Assembly (NCBI RefSeq): GCF_026151205.1
Contig: NC_087072.1
Coordinates: 19,680,103 to 19,744,102 of the forward strand
Length of the DNA: 64,000 bases
Direction: 5' to 3'
Source of the DNA: Bolinopsis microptera
Taxonomy: Eukaryota; Ctenophora; Tentaculata; Lobata; Bolinopsidae
The number at the start of each line of letters is the position of its first letter. Positions within the stretch are counted from its first letter, which is position 1. Made by a program: the position numbers and the translations under genes. The notes beneath the pieces were generated by a model. It did not search any database and had not been told where the DNA came from. It saw nothing but the letters and a program-made list of their open reading frames with translations. Positions 35,335 through 47,900 of the stretch are shown here, in pieces.

Positions 35335-36640
35335 AAAGTCATCAAGAACCAGGCATTTGTGAATATCTGGCCTTTTGAGTAAAACATTCCACAAGTATTT
35401 AAATCGATGTTTTCTTGTCGTCCACCAACCAATGCTTCAACGTCACACGTTTGCTTTTACCTGGAATTTTGACAGGGAAGCAAATTGTTTGTTATTCTTT
35501 TGGATTTAATAATAGATTTTAGATTTTAGATTTTCTATTTAATAATAGAAAATTAAACTTCTCTTAAACAAATGTAGGTATAACTAGCAAAGGTAAAACG
35601 AACAGAACAGCATAGCAACAAATATTACCTGCTGAGGACACTGTGGTCACACAGGTTTAATTCTGCAAAGGATTTAACACAACATATCACCGGAATAGAA
35701 AAAAGTCCGGGACATGTGAGAGATTATTAGGTGAGTGGCGTATGATGCTTACGGCTATACAATTATATGTATATATACAGGGGGGGAGGGGCAAAAGACA
35801 GTTAAAAAAAGAAGCCTCCAGGCTCGACAAACCCCGACAAACCCTGACAAACCCCGACGTGTCGAGATATGTCGTATCATGTCGGGCCCACCGGCTACAT
35901 GAGGCCTCTTTGACGGTCTGGTAGTGTAACTCCATTTTCGCCTCTACTGATACTCGGTGATTCTTTAAGTCGAACTCGTCGGGATATCAGATTCGTCGTA
36001 GGTACCTATAGGTAAAATACAGTAGGTAGAGTCGGTTCAGATTCAAATGCATTTGTTATCAAATTTTCTAGTTTCATTTTTCAAAGTTGTAGTAAGTAAG
36101 ATCGGAAGATATCTAAATGTAATTTCTACATAATGACTATGTGTAAGTTTACGGACATTTTCAGTTGAGACTGATTTAATACGGCATATCACCCGGAACT
36201 GGTCAAGTCCGGGCCTCTCCGATACAAGTACAATTTCCTTGTCTCCGGGTCCACGTGAATGACTTAGAAGTGAGTGAGATATGAAATGCTGAACGATGAG
36301 AGGGGTAGCAGCTGACTGCAGCTAGTGTTTTCCGTTTGTATCATCGTGCTACTATTATAGGGAAGATAGTATTATTCATTACGGTCTACAGTTGACGAAG
36401 GGAGACTGCAATAAATACTAAATTTCAACTGCGATCTTGACTGGAAATTATGACAAGGTAATAATTTATCATTGACACAATGAGGTGAATGAAAAGAAGT
36501 GATATCGCAAATGAAAATGCAAGGAGAGTGTGTGTAATCAAGGAATGAAATAATTTACCGTGCAGTTAGCAGGTTTGATAAATAAATATATATAATATAC
36601 CGTGCAGTTAGCAGGTTTGATAAATAAATAATGGCGATAT
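35335..36640. repeat. Left member of a long direct repeat
   Basis: About 35345-35540 matches 39440-39640 (TGAATATCTGGCCTTTTGAGTAAAACATTCC...). About 36283-36640 matches 39838-40205 almost base for base (TGCTGAACGATGAGAGGGG... to CCGTGCAGTTAGCAGGTTTGATAAATAAATA). Spacing differs by indels. The copies are in direct orientation around the Ala-rich gene fragment. The left copy of the putative coding exon (about 35340-35470) is frameshifted. Confidence 0.75.
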
Positions 36641-36649
36641 TTCATAACC

Positions 36650-37880
36650 CTCTTTTTTGTCACAAAGCATCTTTGATGGCTTTGAGAGCCTACCAAAGTT
36701 TTTTCTTTCATTCACTATAAATACTTTTGATCCCAGAATGTTGCCTATGACACGAACTAACTTCAGTGAAAAAATTATGTGGCCAGGTCATTCTTTGTAG
36801 GAGATATACAGGATTGAAGTTTTCGTCAAAGAGCATCGGATAGAATTTGGCACTTTTGTATTTCTGTGCTCATCGCAAAATTCCATACCAGCAACTTCAG
36901 ACTTGCCCATAGAAATTAGTGATTCGTAAATTTTGGACCTTTTCCTAACTTTGAGTACCAAATTTAAGCTTCTGTCTCAAACCGTTAAAGTTTTACAGCC
37001 TTTAAAAAATTTCTGTATTTTGTCACAGAGCATCAGTGTCATTTTGTCACAGAGCATCCTATCAAATTTTGACAGATAATGACGACCTAACCAAGAAATT
37101 ACCCATAGTATTGTTAGAGGGTTTTAATGGATGTGCCTACATGCTAAATTTGGTCCTCTATCATAATAGAATCCTGAGTTATTGACTGAAAACGCAAAAT
37201 TTTTACCAATTTCAGAGAAATTCTGAAAAAAGATCATTGTAGACTTATCTTCTATTGAAATTGTACCCAATCAGGTTCTTCTTAGAAGCAAACATGCTTA
37301 AAAGACAAAAAGGGGCAATTGAATGAACACAATGCTCAATATTGACAAAATATTTTCGTCACAGAGCATCAATTATGCAATTTGAAGCCAAAAATTTGCC
37401 ATAGCTATAGAAGCAGTTAATGTTATTTTAGGGATGTGATGACTTGAAAATCATAGAATATTACGACCAGGAACACATTTAAATCAAAATGAAGGATGCC
37501 ATTGTTGAGAATTTGAGGAAACGACCTTAAAAATCTGATAACCACAAATTCAAAATTTCAAATTCTTATTTTTTGGGGAAAAAATGGTGTTTTATGTTTG
37601 GTATGACTCAATTATTTTCTTCTGAGTTGTAAACAACTATTTTGGCACGAAATGAAGGCTGTGTGACGATTTTGTGTGGTTTTTGGAATTTTTCGTCACA
37701 GAGCTTCATGACTTTGAAAGCCTATATCTTTGGCTAGGTGCATCAGATAAATCCAAACTGTTGGTTACTCACTATCTCTACTGAGATAGGTTTTATTCAT
37801 TTGAAAGGTTTAAAGTGATTCAGGTCACTCTGAGAAAACTTTTCTCGCCTTTTTTCGTCACAGAGCTTCAACAGCTTCTT
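36650..37880 (+). repeat. Array of GTCACAGAGC(A/T)TC motifs
   Basis: TTTTGTCACA(G/A)AGCATC or TTTCGTCACAGAGCTTC occurs at about 36657, 36827, 37019, 37045, 37359, 37695 and 37857, all in the same orientation. The intervening sequence is AT-rich and noncoding. The core TTTNGTCACA recalls the motif in the 30758-33895 element. Confidence 0.7.
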
Positions 37881-38309
37881 TGCGGAGTCGCCTAGAAAAA
37901 CCCATACACGGTGGACAAAATTTGAAATTTGCACAATCATCTGTAACATCTGAATATCCTATGACCAGAAAATTGGAGCCAGAAATCATTTTCACATCTC
38001 CTGGCATTCAATCTAACGAAATTTGAATTTTTCAGAAAAATTTCAGATTTTTGACTTCAATAAGCTACTAACATTTTTCTGTTCTATATTTTTGCATAAA
38101 ATTTGTTGATCCTGACCCTCAAAACATTTGTATACCAAATTAAACCGGAATTTATGGCCAAAGGGGTTTTCGAAATTTTGGCCTCTGTGCAACCAGTTTT
38201 GAAATATCGCCTAATATACCTGATGATACTATTTCACAACAATGTTCCTCCCCAAGAAACACAGGTAAGACAGGAGGTATACTGTATGCATGATCGCCAT
38301 GTCAGTTAC

Positions 38310-39573
38310 CTGTGCTTCTGCACATAAAATTGCTTTTATGTACCGCTCCAGCTCTTTCAGCCGGGATTTTATTGCACAGGTGTTGCACCTCTGCGCATAT
38401 GACAATCTCTGCCGTTCATCGTAGGCGGCGCGTGCCAGCGAATAGGCACCTCTCGAAATACTACGCCGATCAGTGTCCCCTCCACCGACCATGGTTAACT
38501 GTCGCTTTGCATTAAACCAAAGCTTCAGTTTAGACCTTTGGTCAGTGAAGAAAGCACTGGCGGACACCAAGATATTCTTGAGGGCCAACCTCAGTTCTGC
38601 TTGAAAGATCTGGGCCGTTCTATTTTGCATAGCACACGCCAAAAACTGAACACAGACAGAGAAAGTGCTTCTCCCTGCCGCTACAAACTGCGGACCATTG
38701 ATGAAGACAAGGTCCGCATTGCCAGTGACAGAGAAAAAGCCAGGAGGTGCAACTCCACTGAGCGAAACACACCACGGAACAAATAAAAAAACTGGATTTT
38801 GTGCGTGGGGAATTTTCATCCAAAGAGGACAGAGCGTTAGGTTCATCATGGAAGCGGCAGCAGCAACAGGGGCTGAAGTAGCAGCATGGGGGGCAGCGGC
38901 AGCGGGGGCAGCGGGGGCAGCGGCAGCAACAACAGCGGGTGCAACAACAGCGAGGGTAGCAGCAGCGGGAACGGGGGCTGTACCAGCAGTGATAGGGGTA
39001 GCAGCAGCAGGGGTGGCGGTAGCAGGGGCCATAGCAGCAAATGAAATCCCTCTTACTGCAAATGAAAGCCTTTTACTGCCAATCACGGCGGCAGCATGGG
39101 CGGTGGTAGCAGTGGCGGTGGTAGCGGTGACATTAATCTTGTCCATGTTCTGGGAAAAAGAGTAATGTTAGAGAAAATTCTGCAATTTAAAGTCTTGAAT
39201 TTGATAATTTTTACCCTTTCAACAACTTTCTCCGCACGGTCGATGAAGAACTGTAATGACATGAACATGCACAGTAAATAATAGCAAGGTAATATTTGAG
39301 CAATGACATAATCAGATGAATGAGAGGAATTTATAACGCTAATGAAAATGCAATGAGTTTATGTGTAATCAAAGTATGAAATAATGAACGCTGCAGATTT
39401 GATAAAAGACGCTACAGTTAGCAGCTTTGCTTGCAGGTCATCATGAACCGGGCACAGGTATGTGTGAATATCTAGTCTTTTGAGTAAAACATCCCACAAG
39501 TATTTACATCGATGTTTAATGCGGTGTTTCTTGTCGTTCACCAAATGCTTCAACGTCTCACATTTGCTTTTAC
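38310..39573 (-). CDS. Ala-rich protein of unknown function, partial gene model
   Basis: Three minus-strand exons join in phase 0. One begins at 39573 (after TTTCAG, ending near 39412). The second is 39215-39250 (encoding FFIDRAEKVVER). The third is 38310-39149 (acceptor CTTTTTCCCAG, donor CAG/GTAACTG). The large exon encodes an Ala/Thr/Pro-rich low-complexity run of about 95 residues. A more ordinary segment follows, with WF-x-KRQ, two cysteines and an amphipathic basic helix (KSRLKELERYIKAIL). The first exon holds a basic stretch with KHRCKYLWDVLLKRLD and CPVHDD. I recognise no domain. The surrounding long direct repeats include a broken copy of the first exon at 35340-35470, so this could be part of a mobile element or a duplicated host gene. 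Neither the 5' nor the 3' end is established. Confidence 0.35.
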
Positions 39574-40205
39574 CTGAAATTTTGACAGGGAAGCAAATTT
39601 TTTGGTATACGTTTGAATTTAGTTATAGATTTTAGATCTAAGAAGATAGATTGAAAACGCTCTGAGATGAAAATTTCGAAAGATTTTTTCATACTATCAT
39701 AATGCTAAATAATTCGGTTCAACTAAACTTAAAAATTCATTTCTGTCTCTAGGCTTGCGTTTTGTTGCTTTGCGACATGACCCATCCGGGCTTTTGTTAC
39801 CATTATAGTGCCAATCGATGAAAGATATGATATGCTGAACGATGAGAGGGGTAGCAGCTGACTGCAGCTAATGTTTTCCGTTTGTATCATCGTGCTACTA
39901 TTATAGGGAAGATAGTATTAATACAGTTGTAGTCTACAGTTGACGAAGGGAGACTGCAATAAATACTAAATAGGTCATCGGAACACTACATGATCACGGA
40001 CTTCAACTATGATCTTGACTGGAAATTATGACAAGGTAATAATTTATCATTGACACAATAAGGTGAATGAAAAGAAGTGATATCGCAAATGAAAATGCAA
40101 GGAGAGTGTGTGTAATCAAGGATGAAATAATTTACCGTGCAGTTAGCAGGTTTGATAAATAAATAATATACCGTGCAGTTAGCAGGTTTGATATATAAAT
40201 AATAT
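39440..40205. repeat. Right member of the long direct repeat
   Basis: This is the counterpart of 35335-36640. The 39838-40205 part is nearly identical to 36283-36640 apart from small indels, including an extra AGGTCATCGGAACACTACATG. A shorter diverged copy of the inner part (AATGAAAATGCAATGAG) is at about 39275-39420. Confidence 0.75.
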
Positions 40206-40309
40206 TATTATTCTTTTTGTAAAAGTTGTACTATCGCAAATCTGTAGATGTCGCACAGTTTGATCAAAATGTTAAGTATATCCACCAAATACTCTAGTAA
40301 CAGAAAGTA

Positions 40310-41610
40310 GTTGAGTGTGCACTTCAATGTCCACAATTTTTGGCCACACAGGGACTTTCATTAGGCCATTCCAAACCAAAATCATCTAGGTACCCATTTT
40401 GTATCGCTAGTCCCAATCCTACAGGGTGAAATTTCTAAATTGCCCTCAGGTGCAAATTTGGGATTTTTGTATCTCGGCTTCTAAAAGACTTGGAGACTTG
40501 AATATTGGCTTAAAATAACCGCAATACGGAATACCCTTATTTATATACAAGTTATGAAGCAATATAAGGTCTCAAGTGCCTAGTTTCAAAGATATTCACG
40601 AAAAACTGTTTTTTCGCTCATCGCAGCCGGAATTACCGGATTAATTTTTATATCTCGAGCTAGAAAGGTCGTAGAAACTTCTCCGATATTGAAAAATATT
40701 CGCAATGAGCACATTTACATAAGACTTATCAATCATTGTATGCTCTAAAATGCTTATAATTTGTAGAGATATTAGCAAAAATCGGTAATTTTGGCTACAC
40801 AAATTTGGTAATTCGTTTTGTCTTTTTGTTGCAAATTTTCACGTTGCAATTTTCAAGATGCAGTTTGTGGCTATTGATAAAGCTTTATATGCTATTGTAT
40901 GGTTTTGATACAATCCTTCAGCACCTAGGACATAGTACTCTAGTAGCAGGGAGGGGTTGAGTGTGCACTTAGATGTACAGAGTTTTTTGATACTGAATCG
41001 GGTTAATTAGGTCATTGGTAACTCAAATCACCGAGGGGCACATTTTGTGTCGCTAGTCCCAACCCTGTGGGGGCCACGCCCATATTTCACATTAGGCACA
41101 TATATGGGAAATATGTATCTCAGCTTCTGAAGGTCTTAGAGACTCAAACTTTGGCTTAAAATGACCGCAATGCACATATTTATATTGACACTATGAAGGG
41201 TATAAAGGCCCAAAATGCTTACTTTTGGAAAAAATCCAGAAAAACCGATTTTCACTGGGGCGAGAGTGAAAAAAATCTACTCTAGAAGCTTATTGACATC
41301 GAGTATGCAGTTTGGTGTCTACAAATTTTCTAGAAACCAGGTCTTTTGTAAGGTCATTCTGGATCAGAATTGATAAGGTACGCAATTTCTATCATTAATC
41401 CCAATCCTAGGGGGAAATTTCTAAATTATCCTCAGGCACAAATATATATGACTTTTCTATCTCGGCTTCTGAACTTTGAAGGGGCCTCTCTTTTATCTCA
41501 AATTAACTGCAAAGGCCACATTTATCTACAAGCTATAAAGCAACATAGGGTTTATAGTGCTTAGTTTTGGAGATATTCATTAATTTAAACTGTTTTAACT
41601 TTCGTGCATC
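40310..41610 (+). repeat. Three diverged tandem copies of a 300-450-bp repeat
   Basis: The order TAGGCCATTC-AAACCA-AATCAT, AGGTACCCATTTTGTATCGCTAGTCCCAATCCT, CCTCAGG, TATCTCGGCTTCT-AAAG, AGAGACTT and TTGGCTTAAAATGACCGCAAT is present from about 40365, about 41000 and about 41350. Fragments of the same family lie at 18980-19200 and near 51600. Confidence 0.7.
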
Positions 41611-41854
41611 CTAAATTAGTAACACATGTACTTAATTTTGGTATCCCGGGCTAAAAAAGTCTTACAGACACTTCACTTGCAGCAGAGTGTGAAACGGCAG
41701 TGAGAGTGTGAAACGGCAGTGAGAGTGTGCTACTTCCTGCTCTATCTAGCTTCCACCGTCGTGTCTTGTGCTATCCTCAATGACCCTGTAAGATGGTCAT
41801 TCATGAAAATTTAAGTCAAAAAATTGAAATATGGGTCGAGGAAAGCTGAAATTC

Positions 41855-41889
41855 GAATATATCCTACCGGTCGCGGTAGGACATATTCA
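41855..41889. repeat. Perfect-looking 15-bp hairpin
   Basis: GAATATATCCTACCG is followed by a 4-base loop and the near-exact reverse complement CGGTAGGACATATTC, with one mismatch. It lies about 45 bp beyond the stop codon of the minus-strand gene at 41931-48698, so it could shape the 3' end of that transcript. Confidence 0.6.
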
Positions 41890-41930
41890 AAATTTTCATC
41901 GTGCAACTTAAAGTGAACAGTTTCCAATTC

Positions 41931-44900
41931 TTACGTTCTTTTCTTTTTCAAATAATTTATTCTTTTTCGTAGAATAAGTTTTATTTTTCTTCTCTCTTCT
42001 ACTCCCTGACTGATCTTTTCGACCTGAAATGCAATCGTAATATTTACTAATAGTAATAAAGAACAACTAATGTTCATTGTTATATTCAAATCAAAACCTT
42101 GCACACTTTACTTGTCTATGTAATAAGGGATTATTCACATTTAAAAGGCAACTTTTGGTACCAAATTGATTGCAATCGGAGGAAAAAATTCTGTGCCCGG
42201 GCCGCGCTTGTCGCTTATTACACTGAATATACCTTAGTTCAAGTTTATAACTTACTACTTTTATGATCGAGTCAATATGGACGTAAGTCAGATGACCTGA
42301 CGGCTTGGTGGAACCCTTTCCCTCTTTGTAGTCTCCAGGCCAGGAGAGGAGATTAGGATCGATGATATCGTCATCAACTAGTATAGTAATACATTTGTTG
42401 ACTAGGACATTCACCGACCCTGTCCCCACTCCTGCCTCAAGCCGCCAGGTCATCAGAGTATCAGCCATGTCCGGCTGATAGTCCCTTATCAGCCGTTTTC
42501 TTATCAGGGGGCCGGGGGGTCCAGAGACACGGGGACCAGCTGCTGAAGATATAAATCAGTCACCACAAGTATCAATAACCAATAAAAATAAAGTTTCATA
42601 AAATGTGCCCAATTATAAAGGTGATGAGTCAAACAATTGCCTTGGGATATCTTATATGTTAAATAATTAACATACCTGCAACATTAACGTGAAAACGGCA
42701 AAGCTTATCTATTGTCTTCTTGAGTTCTTTGACTTCGTTCTCTGATGGGTTGCAATAAATGTTTAGCACAAAAAAAAATAGCAGAGGGTACCAAGAAATT
42801 TGAAATACATCTTGATTTAGCTGATATGCAACATTTTATTGAAGCTCCCTCTCATCACATTAAACAATTTGCACTTTTCAGATAAAATGTATGTTGTACC
42901 AATTTTAAAACCTTGTAAAAGAATATAAACGAAGATCCCTCGAAGTTTAATTTTTTTGTAGCTGTAGCAAATTATTAATTATATCCCCGCAAACTGCAAA
43001 GGGTACCTACCTATGAAATATAATATCGAAAAGTCCAGAAGTCGGTATCGAGAAGTTATTGACTAAAGCAGTCGGGTATTGAAGTCAAGCTGCACTGTAT
43101 CCAAGACTATGGGACCTGTCTGGAAGAAATTTCTGAGAAATGAATTGTAGCTAACCAGGCCAGACTCTATAGTGTTGACAATTTTGGAAGAATATGCCTA
43201 AGTAATCTGTTTGCACTGAGAATGAGACGTAAGCAGAGCGTGAAACAGCTGCTGCTTTATTATAATATTTTCCGGGACTTATATGCACTAAAACTCGTGG
43301 ACACTGAGAGCTGATAATTTGCAGATATTTCCCGCTAGAGAAGCGAAGTTATTATCAGCACAGACTGCGAGTCACCTCAGGCTTCTTTTCGGGCCACGCG
43401 TTCCCTACAGCAAGCTGTCAAGAATTATCACCCGTAGCCCTCAAAAGCCTGTATTATAATAAGACGTAAGAGCACTACTTTGTATTTATAGAACTTAAAA
43501 ATCATAAACGGGATCGGAACTGACTTTCCCTCGCCCTCGTCAGTAAATGGAAATGGGTGAATAGTGTTTTATAAATGAGAATGGATAAATGATAGTTGAT
43601 AAACGAGAGTTGATATTTACTAGAATTGGTAAATGAAGGTTAAAAAGACTGACTTTTCACTCCTAATAAATCCCGCTTTAATAAGGATAGCCGAATTATT
43701 CAAGAATTTTAACGAATCAAATGATCTTATTCAAAATTTAGCCGAAGGTAGTTACTACCTTACTCGGGAACATTATAGCGGGTTAATTTATGACTGGGAA
43801 AATTAATGACGGGAAAAATATGGCGGAATTTTCCAAAACCCACCACTTTATCCCCTAGTCATAATATTCCCGAGTAGTACGTTATTCAGCTATTCATTTC
43901 CATTAGAATCTGCCTTCACTGAGTCTATTCAGAAACAATCAGAAATTTGAATAAAAGAACTATCAAATCATGAGACTCAAAAACACTACACGAATCCACC
44001 AGATTCCCGCGTAAGGTATGCAATTATCTATGGAATCGGATTCATCGATGGATTAACAGTCATAAATGGCGATGTGCCTTCAAATATGTTAAGAGCGTCG
44101 TGTTATAGCTGCAGAGTAGGTCACACCGTGCTGGTGACTTGAATACTGTTCCTATATAATGTCTATAATGTCTATAATACCTAGTATAGTAAGTTTTTAT
44201 CTTATACAAAAATTACCGTCACAACCGAAGTTACAGCCGGTTAAATTGTACTGAAAAATGAACTCAACGTTTAAAAAAACAAAAATCTATCAAAATGTCG
44301 CTGCAATATTTATTGCATGTGCACACGTGCGCCTTTCCATCACATCGTAACACACTTAGGAATCAGGGCAGTCTACAAGAAGCCCGACTGGTCCATGGAC
44401 CACTGGTCTATGGACTGGACCACTCTAGGTGGTCCATGGACCAGTGGTCCATGGATCACCTTATCACTGAATAAGTGGTCCATGGACCACTTTACCAAGG
44501 TCCATGGTATCAGCAAGCACTTTAGCTTCCATTATCATATGATCCAATCATACGGTAGACTTCTTCGCTAAGATTGCAAGATGTCAGTATTAACTACGAA
44601 AAACGTCGCAGAGATATATAAGATGAATTGTGGTACACAGCCATCGTCGTTTTCGATATACACGACAGATACTTGTACACCACTACTGTGTTTTCAATAT
44701 GAGCCACTCACTACACAACGAAATCCATCGGATAACAAATACAGAGGAGCATGCAAGGGATTTCCTCTTTCAACGTGGTCCTCTGAAGTCCTCTCTTTCC
44801 TGTCCTGGCTGCTCTTCTGCTATGAACCTTGTACCCTGCTCCTCTAAGAAGTCCTCAGACCTTCTCATCTGGCGGTGTTCACCCTGCTCACGGTTTAGGA

Positions 44901-47900
44901 ACATACGAACGGATAGTGTACTCTCTGGACAGAAGCTCACCTTCTCACTATTCCTACAGCTGGTTTTCTACCTCAGCATCAAATCCCTTGTAAATGTAGC
45001 TATCTCTCAGCTCATAGGAGTATCAGAGAACACCATCAGTGACTGGAAGACCCTGAAACATACAAGAGTAGCTGACTTTCTGGTATCCAATCCCTCTCCT
45101 CTCGGTGGACCTGGTGTTGTCGTGGAGATGGATGAGGCCAAGTTCGGAAAACGCAAGTACAATAAAGGAGCTTACAGAGAAGGGCAGTGGGTGCTTGGAG
45201 CTGTAGATCGGAGCAACGGTAACTGTTTCCTACTACCCTGTCCGAACAACAGCAGAGGCGCACCCACACTACTCCCTCTGATTCAACGCTGGATCCTCCC
45301 TGGTTCTGTTGTCTATACTGACGAGTGGGGAGCCTATAACAGCCTAACTACCGCTGGCTACACTCATCACACCGTCAACCACTCGATCCAGTTCGTGGAC
45401 CCGGCAACTGGCGTTCATACTAACACTCAGGGAGGACTTTGGGCTCATGTGAAAAAATCTGTTGTAGGAAAAACTGACTTGGAACTAGCTCTTGTTGATT
45501 TTCATGTTTCGTAGAAGATTCCATGCCACACTGAGCAGATTCTCGAAAGATTAGAGAGTGGTGACGATCCACTCAACCTGCTACCTAGAGACCCTTCTCC
45601 TCTACCTACCTCCCCAACTGTCGACTCTCCCCTCAACCTCATCGAGATACCGCCTCCTCAACCACTACCAGAGAGCTCGGCAGGACCTATCAGACGGAGG
45701 AATACCACACGGAGCAACATGGAAGCAGCAATCCATCAACAATATCCTCTTGTTTTGGAGATGGTGAAGAGTGGGACGAGCGCAAGGCAGACTATTCAGC
45801 AGATTCAGATGCCCAGATCAACGTTCTACAAGTGGCGTTTTGTTGCAGAAATGAAGCTTGTCGACTCCTCACACTATCATCACCTAGCTGATCAGTTCAA
45901 GGGAACCAAGCTGTGTGATCAATGCAAATACTGTTTATTTGAGGACTCGGCCTTTCTCACAAAGGCAGAGGAGATGAGGAAGAGCTCCGACCTCCTCCCT
46001 CTATCTATGTAAATTGTATGTTATTTACTTTTGTAATACTTATTATACATATTGCAATCATGAAGATGCCAATTTCAATTGATAATAAAAAATTAGATAT
46101 AATCTTCATGAGTTGACTTATGGTGGTACATGGACCACTGTACCTTGGTGAAGTGGTCCATGGACCAGTAGTCCATGGACCAGTAGTCCATGGACCAGTA
46201 GTCCATGGACCAGTCGGGCTTCTTGGAGAATGCCGGAATCAGGATATAAGAGACAGAAGCAAATAGGAAATTTGTAGCAGTAGGGAGTTAAATTAAGGAA
46301 AGTTAGATAGTAGAAGATCTCACAACGCAAGGTAGAATTTATAAACTGTAGAATTAATAAATGGGAACTTGTATAAATTATGATAATTGATAGTTGATGA
46401 ATGAGAGTTTGATAACAAATCAACTGTTACCTCAATTCTCTAGTCGTTTTAGACGCAGAATCATCCACACTACCTGACTTCTTCTGATGTCAAGTCCAAA
46501 CTATAATATACTCTGGAGTTAAACTATGAAAGTTTGAACAACTAACTCGAGCTACTAGAGAAAAAACATTGTGGGTTTAAAGATTTATATACAGATTAAA
46601 GATTTATACCGTCATATAATAATAATTAGTCAATTAATTAATTTGTAGAGCATGAATATTGCCAAATCGTTACACACTCAGGATTCAGTATACGAGATAC
46701 AGAAGTGAATATCCAATTGACTTTCCTGAAAAGGCAGGGTGTTAAATTACGGAAAGTAGAAGATCTCACAACGTGCAAGGTAGATAAACAAAATAGAGAA
46801 TTTATGAACTAGCGTTGATAAATGAGAGTTGATAAATGAGAGTTGATAAATGAGAGTTGATAAATGAGAGTTGATAAATTAGAGTTGATAAATGAGAGTT
46901 GATAAATGAGAGTTGATAAATTAGAGTTGATAAATGAGAGTTGATAAATGAGAGTTGACAAATGAGAGTTGATAAATGAGAGTTGATAAATTAGAGTTGA
47001 TAAATGAGAGTTGACAAATGAGAGTTGATAAATGAGAGTTGATAAATTAGAGTTGATAAATGAGAGTTGATAAATGAAAGTTGACAAATGAGAATTGATA
47101 AATGATAAATGAGAATTGATAAAATATGAGAGTTGATAAATTACCTATGTTCCTCCAATTCTGGACGGGGGCGGGGGCGGGAGCTTCGTACACCTCAGTA
47201 CGTTGGGAGGCCTGACAAAATATTTTCAAATTATCACAACTACTCCATCTTTATTATACATATTATTGAAATACATTATCTGACAAAAGATTACGGCAAA
47301 CAGATTATCAGAGCTACATTTAAATCGGCTGTATTTTAGGTTGTGACGGATATTTGTTGATGCTATAAAAACTTGCTAACAAAAATACTATTAGCTTCCT
47401 GATCCCTTGTCCACGGATTTTCTAGTTATATTATATAATATTGAAGTAATAATTCGTTTCCAGTGATTAAAGTCACTTCATAGACAACCATATCAAAACC
47501 ATTTACCGGAGGCAAGATGACTTCTTGGACTGTTTGGAACAAATCGTCATCAAGGTCGTCAATAATAGACCTATTTCCCAATGTGGTCAACTGCGTGGAC
47601 TCTTGTGACAGATGGTCTTCTATCTGATTGAAAAGATTATTTATGTAAATGATAATTTCTCCGATAAATCAACACTAGTTATTTTAATATTTTCTCATCT
47701 CTTTGAAAGGGAAAATATAACATAATGATCACAATTAACAATCAATGCAATACCATAACAAATAAAATTTCAGTCAATCGAAATGAAAATTATTTCTTAA
47801 CAAAATGTTTCCTATGGATGAATGAAAGAATTGTTTAGTGTAAAACTGAAATTAAAATTGATCAAAAAGAATAAACGAAATCAAACCTCCATCCTGTACG

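Noticed and set aside
38665-39165. Plus-strand Ala/Gly-rich open frame
   Set aside because: It is the shadow of the minus-strand Ala-rich exon; GCN codons read as Ala or Gly on both strands.
46809-47229. Minus-strand frames with a LIYQLSFINS repeat
   Set aside because: Translation of the intronic 14-bp tandem repeat. Only 47145-47211 is kept, as an exon in a different frame.
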